Source: Anderseniella sp963700885
GTDB taxonomy: Bacteria; Pseudomonadota; Alphaproteobacteria; Rhizobiales; Aestuariivirgaceae
Reading direction: 5' to 3'
DNA: 64,000 nucleotides
Assembly (NCBI GenBank): GCA_963700885.1
Contig: CAVOZJ010000032.1
Location: 62,001 to 126,000, forward strand
The translations under genes were made by a program, and so were the position numbers. Shown in pieces: positions 27,301-35,565 of this stretch (positions are counted from its first letter, which is position 1; every line of letters begins with the position of its first letter). Below the pieces are notes generated by a model. The model saw only the letters and a list, made by a program, of their open reading frames with translations. It searched no databases and had not been told where the DNA came from.

Positions 27301-27917
27301 AGATTCGCAATTGCGAGAATCTTTTCATGAACGCCGTACCGGCCTGTTCGGCGGTTTGTGGCGTCAGTTTTTGCAGGGCTGATATGGATGATGCATCCAG
27401 TCCGCGAGGCCGGCCGAAGAATTTTGCCGCCTCCAGATCTTCAAAGCCAGCCAGTACGGTTGCCTCAAAAAACGCAGATGCCTTGTCTGCCCGCTTGATC
27501 CTTAGTTCGATTTTTTCGGGCAAGTGCGCCGGTAATCCAAAGCGCACATGCACGGCCTCCATCAACCGCGCCTCGAATGCCCTGTAGTCCAGCCCCAGGG
27601 CGGCCTTGAAGGGCGAAATCATGTCTCCAATGACATACTCAGACGCATCATGGAGCAATGCCGCCAGCCGCCAGCGCGCGTCGATGTCAGGATAGAATTT
27701 CCCTACCAGCTGTTCCACCAGAACGCAGTGCTGAGCCACGGAAAATGCATGCGCGCCGTGTGTCTGGCCATTCCAGCGGGCAACCCGCGCCAGACCATGT
27801 GCGATATCTTCAATCTCGACATCCAGCGGAGATGGCTCCAGAAGGTCGAGTTCTGCGGCCGGACAGCATGCGCTGCCAGGCACGCGGCGCTTGCGTTTGC
27901 CTTGAACCCGGTTTCAT
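27284..27917 (-). CDS. HD-domain phosphohydrolase (YfbR-like), with a +1 frameshift near the start
   Basis: Metal-dependent HD hydrolase related to 5'-deoxynucleotidases. Conserved parts: IEDIAHGLARVARWNGQT, HAFSVAQHCVLVEQL, the HD pair in LAALLHDASEYVIGDMISP and IELRIKRADKASAFFEA. The 3' frame is open only from 27883. The natural N-terminus starts at an ATG at 27917 (MKPGSRQTQAPRAWQRMLSG) in another frame. The frames would join as GRRLDLLEPSPLDVE if one A were removed at 27851-27852. So either a one-base insertion has occurred or the sequence has an error. The ATG is 4 bp after the tag stop codon, completing a ygfZ-tag-HD operon. The C-terminal codons come from the mobile-element fragment. 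Confidence 0.82.
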
Positions 27918-27921
27918 CGAT

Positions 27922-28530
27922 CTACCGCGCCAGTTTCTTGCAAGGCTCATGCCGGTGGCACTGCACAAGATGATCGTTGATCATGCCGACTGCCTGCATG
28001 AATGCATAGACAATGGTCGGGCCAACAAATCGGAAGCCACGCTTTTTCAGATCCCCGGATATTTTTTCGGCCAGTGGAGTGGCTGCAGGCACGTCCTCCA
28101 GACGGGTGAAACGGTTTACCAGTGGCTTGCCGTCCATGAAATCCCACAAATAGCAGTCGAACCCCTGGGCCGCCTCGATTTCCAGATAGGCTTGCGCATT
28201 GGTGACGCTGGACTCGATTTTCAGCCTGTTGCGCACAATACCGGCGTCCTGCATCAGGTCAGATTTCTTTGTCTCATCATAGCGCGCCATTATGGCCGGA
28301 TCGAACCCGTCAAAGGCCGCCCGGAAGTTGTCGCGCTTGCGCAGGATTGCAATCCAGGAAAGACCTGCCTGAAAACCGTCAAGCAACAGTTTTTCAAACA
28401 AAGCCCGGCTGTCATATTCCGGAACGCCCCATTCCTCGTCATGATAGGTTACATAGTCAGGTGCCGTACCGGACCAGCCACAACGGTCAATGCCGTCTTC
28501 ATGGGTGATCATTGAATGTTCCCAGCCCAT
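27922..28530 (-). CDS. tag: DNA-3-methyladenine glycosylase I
   Basis: Base-excision repair enzyme that removes 3-methyladenine. 202 residues. The family signature runs DRCGWSGTAPDYVTYHDEEW, then GFQAGLSWIAILRKRDNFR, and a C-terminal KKRGFRFVGPTIVYAFMQA, with Zn-site residues including the early Cys and the late His (NDHLVQCHRH). The ATG at 28530 overlaps the ygfZ stop codon (TGATG), so translation is probably coupled; MITHEDG six residues later is an alternative start. Confidence 0.94.
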   Translation of the reverse strand: MGWEHSMITHEDGIDRCGWSGTAPDYVTYHDEEWGVPEYDSRALFEKLLLDGFQAGLSWIAILRKRDNFRAAFDGFDPAIMARYDETKKSDLMQDAGIVRNRLKIESSVTNAQAYLEIEAAQGFDCYLWDFMDGKPLVNRFTRLEDVPAATPLAEKISGDLKKRGFRFVGPTIVYAFMQAVGMINDHLVQCHRHEPCKKLAR

Positions 28531-29387
28531 CAGCTGTCATCTCCTGCAGCGTCTGTCCAGTTTGCCCACGCTGGCTTGTGCATGGTGATTGGCTGTCCGT
28601 CAACTGACAGAACCTCGCCGGCCAGCGCAGCTTTTGCCGCGCGATCAAGCCTGATCAGCGCAAGGCCATGCGAGCCGAGCGAACCCAAAATTGTTCCGAC
28701 CTGCCTGTCGCCGGCCACAATTTTTGCGCCGGACGCCGGCAAGGCAGCAGCAACTACCGGTACCAGGCGAGACCGCGCTGTACCGCGGTGCTGCATGCGC
28801 GAGACTACTTCCTGTCCCACATAACACCCCTTGGAGAAATCCACCGATGAAAATTGGTCATAGCAGGCTTCGTGGGGAAACAGTTCGCCTGAGCCGATTT
28901 CTGTGGCATCGCCGATGCCAAGCTTGTAGCGATGCTCCCGATAGGCATCCGGGGGTTGATTGGAGAGCGAACTGATGGCCGATTTCGCTGCTATCATTCT
29001 TGCTCCAAGGTCTGCATTGCGTGGATCTGCAAACACCAGGCCGTTGCCGGCAGCGCCTCCGTGACCTTTTCCCCAGATCGCCGCCACGCCCAGCTCATTG
29101 GCCAGTTCAATGTGCAGTGCTCGCCGCAGCCGGTACAGGGTCAGTTTCTGGACCAGGCTGGCAGCATTGTCTGCGGCGCAGTCGACAAGCACTCCATCAG
29201 CCGTTGCCAGAACAAAAAAGTCGAACAGGATTTTTCCCTGAGGCGTCAGCAATGCGCCGTGTGCCGCTTTGCCAGGTTCGAGGGTGGCCACATTGGCGGT
29301 CACCAGGTCCTGCAGAAACGCTAGGGTCCCTTCACCCCTGATCTCCACAACGGCTCTGTCGGGCAGGCTTGCAATGTAAATTGTCAT
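28530..29387 (-). CDS. ygfZ: Folate-binding protein YgfZ (tRNA-modifying GTPase-like, Fe-S repair)
   Basis: Tetrahydrofolate-dependent protein related to GcvT that helps maintain Fe-S enzymes such as MiaB. 285 residues. The diagnostic motif KGCYVGQEVVSRMQHRG is near residue 195; the N-terminal FLQDLVTANVATLEPGKAAHG and LLTPQGKILFDFFV segments also match. It is first in the ygfZ-tag-HD hydrolase operon, divergent from acuI. Confidence 0.93.
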   Translation of the reverse strand: MTIYIASLPDRAVVEIRGEGTLAFLQDLVTANVATLEPGKAAHGALLTPQGKILFDFFVLATADGVLVDCAADNAASLVQKLTLYRLRRALHIELANELGVAAIWGKGHGGAAGNGLVFADPRNADLGARMIAAKSAISSLSNQPPDAYREHRYKLGIGDATEIGSGELFPHEACYDQFSSVDFSKGCYVGQEVVSRMQHRGTARSRLVPVVAAALPASGAKIVAGDRQVGTILGSLGSHGLALIRLDRAAKAALAGEVLSVDGQPITMHKPAWANWTDAAGDDS

Positions 29388-29519
29388 GTAGTGCGATTCT
29401 CTGTCTTGCCTGAACGGGCAGATTTAATTACTTCCCTTGGTTTAAGCCAGTGGCCACTGTAAGCATGTAGCCGCGCCGGCAGGTGCGGGTACGAGGTTAC
29501 CATAACAGGAGAGACTTCC

Positions 29520-30509
29520 ATGCCGGGTACATTTCGCGCAATTCAGATCAACAAGACTGATGACAAACAGACTGCCGCGCTGGTTGAACTGAGCGATGCA
29601 GACCTCATGGAAGGCGATGTGACCGTAGATATCAGTCATTCCACACTCAACTACAAGGATGGTCTTGCGCTTACGGCCAAGGCACCGATAATTCGCAAGT
29701 TTCCGCTGACCCCGGGAATTGATTTTGCCGGCACGGTTTCAAAATCGGAAAACCCTGACTATCAAGCCGGCGACGCCGTGATCCTGAATGGTTGGGGCGT
29801 TGGAGAGGGCCATTCCGGCGGGTTTGCCGAAAGGGCCAGGGTCAAGGGGGAGTGGCTGGTAAAAATGCCTGCGGGCATGACCGCTGCTCATGCCATGGCT
29901 ATTGGAACAGCCGGTTACACATCCATGTTGAGCGTAATGGCGCTTGAAGATGGCGGTATCACGCCTGCCAGCGGTGAAATTCTGGTCACAGGCGCAGCCG
30001 GTGGCGTTGGTTCAGTCGCAATTGCCATTCTTTCAAAGCTCGGATATTCGGTAACTGCGTCTACCGGGCGTGTGTCCGAGGAAGACTTCCTGAAAGGACT
30101 AGGTGCATCCGCCATTGTTGATCGCGAGGAGTTCAACACAACCCCGAAGCCACTGGCCAGGTCGCGTTGGGCTGGCTGTGTCGACGCGGTTGGATCAACC
30201 ACACTGGCCAATGTTCTCTCGCAGATGAATTATGGCGGAACAGTAGCGGCTTGCGGTCTGGCGCAGGGCATGGATCTGCCCGCTTCAGTGGCGCCGTTTA
30301 TCCTGCGCGGTGTCAGGTTGCAGGGCATCGACTCGGTCATGTGTCCCAGGCCCCGGCGTGAACAGGCATGGGCACGGCTGGTGCAGGATCTGGACATGGC
30401 CAAGCTGGACAGCCTGACCACCCATATCAAACTGGATGAAGTGATTGCAGCCGGTGCCGACATCATGTCCGGCAAGGTACGCGGCCGTATCGTGGTGGAT
30501 ATTGCCTAA
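29520..30509 (+). CDS. acuI: Acrylyl-CoA reductase (AcuI/YhdH) MDR-family oxidoreductase
   Basis: NADPH-dependent reduction of acryloyl-CoA to propionyl-CoA, used to detoxify acrylate, for example from DMSP cleavage. 329 residues. Landmarks: STLNYKDGLALTAKAPIIRK, FPLTPGIDFAGTV, LNGWGVGEGHSGGFAERARV and the NADPH motif LVTGAAGGVGSVAIAIL. SGKVRGRIVVDI closes the protein. A CAGGAGAG site precedes the ATG. It ends just before the 55-bp tandem repeat. No DMSP lyase is visible in the window, so a DMSP role is only suggested. Confidence 0.92.
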   Translation: MPGTFRAIQINKTDDKQTAALVELSDADLMEGDVTVDISHSTLNYKDGLALTAKAPIIRKFPLTPGIDFAGTVSKSENPDYQAGDAVILNGWGVGEGHSGGFAERARVKGEWLVKMPAGMTAAHAMAIGTAGYTSMLSVMALEDGGITPASGEILVTGAAGGVGSVAIAILSKLGYSVTASTGRVSEEDFLKGLGASAIVDREEFNTTPKPLARSRWAGCVDAVGSTTLANVLSQMNYGGTVAACGLAQGMDLPASVAPFILRGVRLQGIDSVMCPRPRREQAWARLVQDLDMAKLDSLTTHIKLDEVIAAGADIMSGKVRGRIVVDIA

Positions 30510-30510
30510 G

Positions 30511-30675
30511 CCATTCCAGGAAAGCCGGGAACCGGTTTTCCGCCCGGAATTGCGCCCGGCAAGAGCCATTCCAGGAAAGCCGGGAACCGGTTTTCCGCCC
30601 GGAATTGCGCCCGGCAAGAGCCATTCCAGGAAAGCCGGGAACCGGTTTTCCGCCCGGAATTGCGCTCGGCAAGAG
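30511..30675 (+). repeat. Three tandem copies of a 55-bp hairpin-forming repeat
   Basis: Units begin at 30511, 30566 and 30621. The first two are identical; the third differs by one base (C to T at 30666). A partial fourth begins but diverges after CCA. Each unit contains GGAAAGCCGG-GAA-CCGGTTTTCC, a ten-base-pair hairpin with one G-T wobble and a three-base loop, then two near-copies of CGCCCGG. It begins one base after the acuI stop codon and ends before the 3' end of the convergent gene. Open frames through it are artefacts of the periodicity. It may act as a transcription stop or mRNA stabiliser. Confidence 0.95.
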
Positions 30676-30690
30676 CCAGTTCCTCTGGTG

Positions 30691-30963
30691 TTACTGCAAT
30701 GTGCGGATGACCGTGAACTCACCATTGCGAATGCGCTGTGGCAGGCGTTCGGCCATGACGGCCACCGGTTCTTCGCCATAACTGGCAATCATGTCTGACA
30801 GGGCCGCAAAAATTGCGGCTGTCGCCACGCAATCCGGATCAAGTCCATCGTAAACGGCCTCCTCCCATGCATCGAGAATATAGCGCAATGCTGCCTGACG
30901 ACTGCGTTGCGCGTCTTCTCCGCTGTCTTCTTCCGGCATTCGGAATTCCGGCGATGGTTTCAC
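30691..30963 (-). CDS. Conserved hypothetical small protein (Rhizobiales type)
   Basis: 90 residues in the preferred form, acidic and helical. The core DAWEEAVYDGLDPDCVATAA, ALSDMIASYGEEPVAVMAERL and PQRIRNGEFT resembles small uncharacterised proteins common in alphaproteobacteria. The frame opens at 31086, but a GTG at 30963 has an AGGA seven bases upstream and starts near the conserved part; an ATG at 30939 is also possible. It is convergent with acuI across the tandem repeat. No function can be assigned. Confidence 0.62.
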   Translation of the reverse strand: MKPSPEFRMPEEDSGEDAQRSRQAALRYILDAWEEAVYDGLDPDCVATAAIFAALSDMIASYGEEPVAVMAERLPQRIRNGEFTVIRTLQ

Positions 30964-31131
30964 CTTGGTTTCCTGTCGTCTTTTTATTACCCCACCAGGC
31001 AACTCACAATCTGATCGCGCCAGATGGTGTTGCTTGTTGATGTACACTAGCATGCGGGCTGCCAGACACACGCCGATACTTGCCAAAAGGTTAACGCGCC
31101 ATGAGTTCTGGTATAAGGCACGGGAAGAACG

Positions 31132-31299
31132 TCAACTTTCTGGCTGAAATGGCAGCAGCGGCACCGTAACTTTTGAAAGATCTGTTTTCGTCCATCCCAT
31201 GCGGACAAAGCGATCCGCCTCGTCGCTTGCCAGTGACAGGGTTGCAAACGCTGCAAGTAGTAATGCAGCAAGCATACCGGATACCATTTTCATGGTCAT
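31132..31299 (-). CDS. Small predicted secreted peptide
   Basis: 55 codons. A strong signal-peptide-like start (KMVSGMLAALLLAAFATLSL, likely cleavage after SLA) leaves a mature part of about 32 residues, including ADRFVRMGWTKTDLSKV and PLLPFQPES. There are several close ATG starts (31299, 31293, 31287). It lies between the small conserved gene and the Nudix gene on the same strand. No homologue is recognised; the case rests on the signal sequence. Confidence 0.42.
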   Translation of the reverse strand: MTMKMVSGMLAALLLAAFATLSLASDEADRFVRMGWTKTDLSKVTVPLLPFQPES

Positions 31300-31337
31300 G
31301 GATGCTGGCCGATCGACCGGTCACATGCCAGTCAGTT

Positions 31338-31763
31338 TTATGTAAGGGTTTTCAATACGTTTCTGATCAGGTCCGCAGTTCCATGCGTCATCTCCAGATT
31401 GTCCAGATCAGCTACCTGTGCCCACATGACCTCGGAAACATCTGTTGCGGCAATGGCTTCGCCGTGTCGCCAATGGCACAAAAACACTGAAATTACATAG
31501 TGGAACACGACGTTTTCCTGCGCATCACGGTAAATGATGTCCTGACACTCTATCAACCGGTCAAGGCGCGCGGTAATGCCGGTTTCTTCTGCAAGTTCCC
31601 GCAAGGCGGCGTCACGGGCCGGTTCACCGGTTTCTATATGCCCGCCCGGAAGACTCCACAGACCGTAACCGGCTTTCTTGGCTCGTTTGACCAGCAGCAC
31701 CTTGCTGTCGCGCACGGTGATCGTGCTGACACCCGGGACCGGTTTTACTAGCGCGATTGTCAT
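31338..31763 (-). CDS. Nudix hydrolase
   Basis: Hydrolyses a nucleoside diphosphate linked to another moiety; substrate unknown. About 141 residues. The Nudix box is complete: GGHIETGEPARDAALRELAEETG, with all Glu and Arg positions, around residues 37-60. The frame is open to 31910, but that part lies in a MITE-like element; the true start is the ATG at 31763 (MTIALVKPVPG). The ribosome binding site (AAAGG) is contributed by the element's terminal repeat, whose outer end is 3 bp from the start codon. Confidence 0.88.
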   Translation of the reverse strand: MTIALVKPVPGVSTITVRDSKVLLVKRAKKAGYGLWSLPGGHIETGEPARDAALRELAEETGITARLDRLIECQDIIYRDAQENVVFHYVISVFLCHWRHGEAIAATDVSEVMWAQVADLDNLEMTHGTADLIRNVLKTLT

Positions 31764-31765
31764 TG

Positions 31766-32034
31766 TTAGAGCCTTTCTTTCTTGGGTAGAGTCATTTGAC
31801 CGGTTTTGTGCGTCTGTTGGCAAGGCGCGGTTCCCGCCGTGGTCTGGTTGACCACAAGGGAGCCGCAACGCTGTCCAACGGACGCACAAAACCGGCCTTC
31901 GGTGGACCAAATCAGGCCCATCGGCGTTGTTGCCAAACTTGCCCGATGCCCAGCATCGCGCTTCACTTTGCGCCTAGCCGAGTGAGCCGATTTGATGCCA
32001 TCAAATGCTCCTACCCAAGAAAGAAAGGCTCTAA
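31766..32034. mobile_element. MITE-like element E1 with structured core
   Basis: 269 bp bounded by perfect 24-bp inverted repeats (TTAGAGCCTTTCTTTCTTGG... at 31766-31789 and its complement at 32011-32034), extended imperfectly by about ten more bases. Inside are a 15-bp perfect stem (31800-31814 with 31881-31895), a C(TTCG)G hairpin near 31895-31901, CATCGG/CCGATG (31919-31924 with 31943-31948) and a GCGC/GCGC hairpin. It has no coding capacity. The core is homologous to the element at 54013, but the terminal repeats differ. It lies between the divergent Nudix and yedK genes. Confidence 0.88.
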
Positions 32035-32073
32035 TGGTTTCAATCCTGATGTGACCGTGGCAGATTGCCGACA

Positions 32074-32766
32074 ATGTGCAATCTGTACAGCTTTCGCAAG
32101 TCACCCGAAGAGGTCAGGGCGTTGTTCGGCTATCCTGAGCAACCCAACTTCCCGCCGCGCAACGTAGTGGCGCCGGGCCAGCCCATTGCCATCGTGAAGG
32201 GGGAGACTCCAGACCGGCATTTTGCGCTGGTACGCTGGGGATTTATACCGTCCTGGACCAGGGAAATGAAGTCCGGCAAACCACTCACCAATGCCCGCTC
32301 GGAGACGGTGTTTGAAAAACCGTCGTTCCGTCATGCCATTCGCCGCCGCCGCTGTCTTGTTCCGGCTGACGGGTTTTACGAATGGAAAGGCGATGTGGCT
32401 GGCCGCAAGCAGCCGTATCATATCACCGCGTCAGATGAGGGTCTGTTTGCGTTTGCCGGTATATGGGAACACTGGATCTCACCCGACGGATCGGAACTGG
32501 AGAGCGCCGCCATCCTGACCACGCAGCCCAACGCCATGATGGCGAAGATCCACACCCGCATGCCTGTCGTGATAAAGCCGAAGGACTTTGACCGGTGGCT
32601 GGATCACTCTCGTCCCGATGGCAGGCAGGTGGCCGATCTGATGAAACCGGTCGAGGATGCCTTTTTTTTAGCAGCACCGGCCGAGCTGCCCCGCCGTAAC
32701 ACAAAAGCGCCCGATCCGAAACCGGACCCGGAAAAACAATCTGACAACCAGATGAAACTATTGTGA
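32074..32766 (+). CDS. yedK: SOS response-associated peptidase / abasic-site crosslinking protein (YedK/HMCES family)
   Basis: SRAP-domain protein that forms a stable thiazolidine crosslink with abasic sites in single-stranded DNA. After Met removal Cys2 is the crosslinking residue, so the ATG at 32074 (MCNLYSFRKSPEE) is the functional start, not 32065. Other SRAP landmarks: LVRWGFIPSW, PLTNARSETVFEKPSFR with the conserved Asn, RRRCLVPADGFYEW with the Glu, and KIHTRMPVVI with the His. About 230 residues. The 3' end overlaps the convergent GNAT gene by 9 bp. Confidence 0.94.
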   Translation: MCNLYSFRKSPEEVRALFGYPEQPNFPPRNVVAPGQPIAIVKGETPDRHFALVRWGFIPSWTREMKSGKPLTNARSETVFEKPSFRHAIRRRRCLVPADGFYEWKGDVAGRKQPYHITASDEGLFAFAGIWEHWISPDGSELESAAILTTQPNAMMAKIHTRMPVVIKPKDFDRWLDHSRPDGRQVADLMKPVEDAFFLAAPAELPRRNTKAPDPKPDPEKQSDNQMKLL

Positions 32767-33192
32767 AATTTCAGGCAAGAGCTTTCGGGCCATGCAAAGC
32801 CGTGGTTCCACTTCATAGCCGAGCTTCTCATAAAATGACCGCACGGCCTCATTTTCCGCCCGCACCAGCAGATTGAGCTTCCACACGCCGCGTTGTGTGA
32901 GCCAGCTTTCGGCTGCCCGCATGGCTGCCGCTCCGAGGCCCTTGCGCTGATAGTCGGGATGGGTGGCGACATAATAGACGATGCCGCGATGACCATCGTG
33001 TCCGACCATTACCGACGCAATAACGGTCTTGTCATCGCTCATGACCAGCAGATCTGACGCCGGACCGGAACGGGCAAATGCGATGTCCCTGTCAGGATCA
33101 TTCCATGGCCGGGTCAGATCGCAAATCTGCCACAGGGAGATGACACTGGCGATTTCCGCGTCCCGGACAGGCCTGAATTCGATGCTTGCCAC
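32758..33192 (-). CDS. GNAT family N-acetyltransferase
   Basis: 144-residue single-domain GNAT acetyltransferase resembling YpeA. The acetyl-CoA binding loop is HPDYQRKGLGAAAMRAAESW, and VWKLNLLVRAENEAVRSFYE and KLGYEVEPRLCMARKL complete the fold. The GTG start follows the stop codon of the FAD-oxidoreductase gene directly (TAG then GTG), so the two are coupled. Substrate unknown. Confidence 0.88.
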   Translation of the reverse strand: MASIEFRPVRDAEIASVISLWQICDLTRPWNDPDRDIAFARSGPASDLLVMSDDKTVIASVMVGHDGHRGIVYYVATHPDYQRKGLGAAAMRAAESWLTQRGVWKLNLLVRAENEAVRSFYEKLGYEVEPRLCMARKLLPEISQ

Positions 33193-34593
33193 CTAGAGAA
33201 CCTTGCCTGGGTTGAGTATGTTGTTGGGGTCCAGCAAATGCTTGATGGCGCGCATCATGTTCATTTCAACAGGTTGCTTGGTGGCAGCCAACTCGTCACG
33301 CTTCAAGGTGCCGATACCGTGTTCTGCACTGATCGAACCGCCATACTCGCGAACAATTGCATGCACTTGGGTAGTCACTTCTTCCCATCTTGCCAGAAAG
33401 GTTTCCCTGTCGGCCCCGGCGGCCTGTGAGATGTTGAAGTGAATATTGCCATCGCCAATATGGCCGAACGGAACCGGCCGGCAGCCGGGGAGCATGTCCT
33501 TGACCAGCGCAATTGCTTCATCAAGGAACGCGGGCACTTTTGACACGGGAACTGAAACATCGTGCTTGATTGAACCGCCTTCAAGGCGCTGCACCTCAGA
33601 CATGGCTTCGCGGATGCGCCACAAATCCTGCGCAGCCCGGGTGCTGGCAGCAAGTGTCGCATCGCTGACCAGGCCTTCCTCGAGAGCCACTTCGAGAACG
33701 CTGGTGGCCGTGGTGTTCATGTCGCCTTCAGCGCCAAATCCGACAAGCTCAAACAGCACGTACCAGTCTGACGGCGTTTGCAGCGGATCACGGCAGTCTG
33801 CGTGTTTTATGGACATTTCAACGCCGTTGCGCGCCATGAGTTCAAACGCCACAACACAGTTGCCGCTCATCCTGCGTACAAGTGACAGGAGTTCGAGCGC
33901 ATCGCGGGGCGACGGCAGGGCGGCAAAAGCCGTTGCGCGGTCCGATGGCGCCGGGAACAGTTTCATGGAGGCAGCCGTAATGATGCCGAGTGTGCCTTCA
34001 CAGCCGATGAAAAGATGTTTCAGATCATAGCCGGTATTGTCCTTGCGCAGGGATGTCAGCCCGTCCCACACTTCACCCGATGCCAGCACAACCTCAAGAC
34101 CGAGGCACAGGTCACGGGCATTGCCATAGGCAAGCATGTTGATGCCGCCTGCGTTTGTGGCCAGGTTGCCGCCTACCTGGCAGGTGCCTTGTGACGCAAT
34201 CCACAACGGGAAGATCAAACCCTTTGCACTGGCGGCTTCCTGCGCATTGTGCAGTGTCACTCCGGCTTCCAGCGTAATGCAACGGTCCGCATCATCCACA
34301 TGACGCACGCGGTTCATCCTGCCCAGCGACACGACAATTTCACCTGCCGGCATTTGCCCGCCGACCAACCCGGTATTGCCGCCCTGCGGCACAACGGCGA
34401 TGCCGGCTTCATTGGCCAGCCGGAGGATGGCGCTTACCTCCCCGGTACTGCCCGGTTGCAGCACCAGCGGTGAGTGACCGGAGAATATTCCCCGGGGCTC
34501 CAGCAGAAACGGGGCAATATCGGCCTCGCTCGTCAGCATGTGTGACCGGCCAACGATTGTGGCGAAATTTTCTAACAGACCGGATGTCAGCAT
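33193..34593 (-). CDS. FAD-binding oxidoreductase (D-2-hydroxyglutarate / D-lactate dehydrogenase type)
   Basis: Oxidises a D-2-hydroxyacid with FAD. About 466 residues. FAD_binding_4 domain: VLQPGSTGEVSAILRLANEA, VVPQGGNTGLVGGQ, LWIASQGTCQVGGNLATNAG and GCEGTLGIITAASMKLFP. The FAD-oxidase C-terminal domain has PFGHIGDGNIHFNIS with the metal-binding His, and SAEHGIGTLKRDE. The frame opens at 34782, but the first 63 residues do not resemble the family, so the ATG at 34593 is preferred without a clear ribosome binding site. It is followed without a gap by a GNAT gene. D-2-hydroxyglutarate from serine biosynthesis is a plausible substrate. Confidence 0.88.
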   Translation of the reverse strand: MLTSGLLENFATIVGRSHMLTSEADIAPFLLEPRGIFSGHSPLVLQPGSTGEVSAILRLANEAGIAVVPQGGNTGLVGGQMPAGEIVVSLGRMNRVRHVDDADRCITLEAGVTLHNAQEAASAKGLIFPLWIASQGTCQVGGNLATNAGGINMLAYGNARDLCLGLEVVLASGEVWDGLTSLRKDNTGYDLKHLFIGCEGTLGIITAASMKLFPAPSDRATAFAALPSPRDALELLSLVRRMSGNCVVAFELMARNGVEMSIKHADCRDPLQTPSDWYVLFELVGFGAEGDMNTTATSVLEVALEEGLVSDATLAASTRAAQDLWRIREAMSEVQRLEGGSIKHDVSVPVSKVPAFLDEAIALVKDMLPGCRPVPFGHIGDGNIHFNISQAAGADRETFLARWEEVTTQVHAIVREYGGSISAEHGIGTLKRDELAATKQPVEMNMMRAIKHLLDPNNILNPGKVL

Positions 34594-34806
34594 GGGCGGG
34601 ACGATAGATGGCGCTGGATAATCCGTCCAGACGATTTCTTCACAGCGACATGGGTCCAGAAGAACCCTCGAAGTTAGATGCCTTATGGGCTTCCCGGCCC
34701 ATTTGTGAAGATCAAACCTGTGACCGGCTATGCCGCTCAGAATGTCCGATGGTAACGCCGGGGGTATAAACGCCTCGGACAACCATCGGTCTTGGACGTT
34801 TCCCTG

Positions 34807-35565
34807 CTAGTCCCTGTCTCTACCCGGCGGTTGCAGGATCAGCATTGCATCGCGCACTTGCCGGTCGCTCCTGTCGAAACGCTCGATCACCTTGCGGCAA
34901 TAGGGGTTGTAGCGACAGACCTCCTCGAAGAGCTGGCCGTCATGTCGCACGGAATCCACCGCATCCATCAGAAAGCCGAACGAGACCGTGTCGATATCCG
35001 TACGCTCGAATCCGCCACGCGCTACAACCTGGCCGATGTAGTGGGTGAGGAAGAGTGTCTCTGCCAGGTCCCTGTCGTGCGCCTCGGCAGTTTTTTCGAT
35101 GATCGAGAATCCTACCGCGGCGAGTTTCCGGCACAATGCCGAGTAACATGAGGGCGTCAGGCTGTGCCCGGTGACGACGATCCGCAATCCGGTGACGTCG
35201 CCACCACGTTTGGCATAACTTTCCGGTCCGAACATGGGATGCATGGCAATAAAGGGGCGGGCAGGTCGCGCCGCCTGCAACAGTTCCATGGTGTATTTCT
35301 TGACCGTCGCGATATCGACCACAATGCCGTCCGGCGTCATGTGAGGGCCAATCTCCGCCAGCGTGGCCGCATAGGCGCTGATCGGTACGGCGAGTACCAC
35401 CGCATCGCAGGCCGCAACCTCCTCAAGCGCAAAGAACAGGACCCCATCCGGCTTTCGCCGGCCAGAATGGATCTTGAGCGCCGCGTCCGGCAGATAGCGC
35501 TGCGCGAGGGCATGAAGAAACGCGCCGAAATGGCCGTAGCCGATGAGGCCAATGGAAAGTGGCAT
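34807..35565 (-). CDS. Prephenate/arogenate dehydrogenase-like protein
   Basis: NAD(P)-dependent dehydrogenase of the TyrA type. The Rossmann motif is at the very N-terminus (LSIGLIGYGHFGAFLHALAQ); VVLAVPISAYAATLAEIGP and IAMHPMFGPESY with the HPM.GP motif follow. It continues with VTGLRIVVTGHSL and a helical dimerisation part. About 252 residues, shorter than most TyrA proteins. The start at 35565 (MPLSIG) is preferred over the frame opening at 35685. It may supply tyrosine biosynthesis or act in an accessory pathway; there is no adjoining aro gene. Confidence 0.82.
   Translation of the reverse strand: MPLSIGLIGYGHFGAFLHALAQRYLPDAALKIHSGRRKPDGVLFFALEEVAACDAVVLAVPISAYAATLAEIGPHMTPDGIVVDIATVKKYTMELLQAARPARPFIAMHPMFGPESYAKRGGDVTGLRIVVTGHSLTPSCYSALCRKLAAVGFSIIEKTAEAHDRDLAETLFLTHYIGQVVARGGFERTDIDTVSFGFLMDAVDSVRHDGQLFEEVCRYNPYCRKVIERFDRSDRQVRDAMLILQPPGRDRD

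Noticed and set aside
28516..28824. Open frames on the plus strand opposite ygfZ and tag
   Set aside because: They are shadows of conserved minus-strand genes.
30285..30788. Long open frames on both strands through the tandem repeat
   Set aside because: The repeats keep a frame open by periodicity and give repeated peptide blocks with no protein-like features; the DNA is better explained as a hairpin array.
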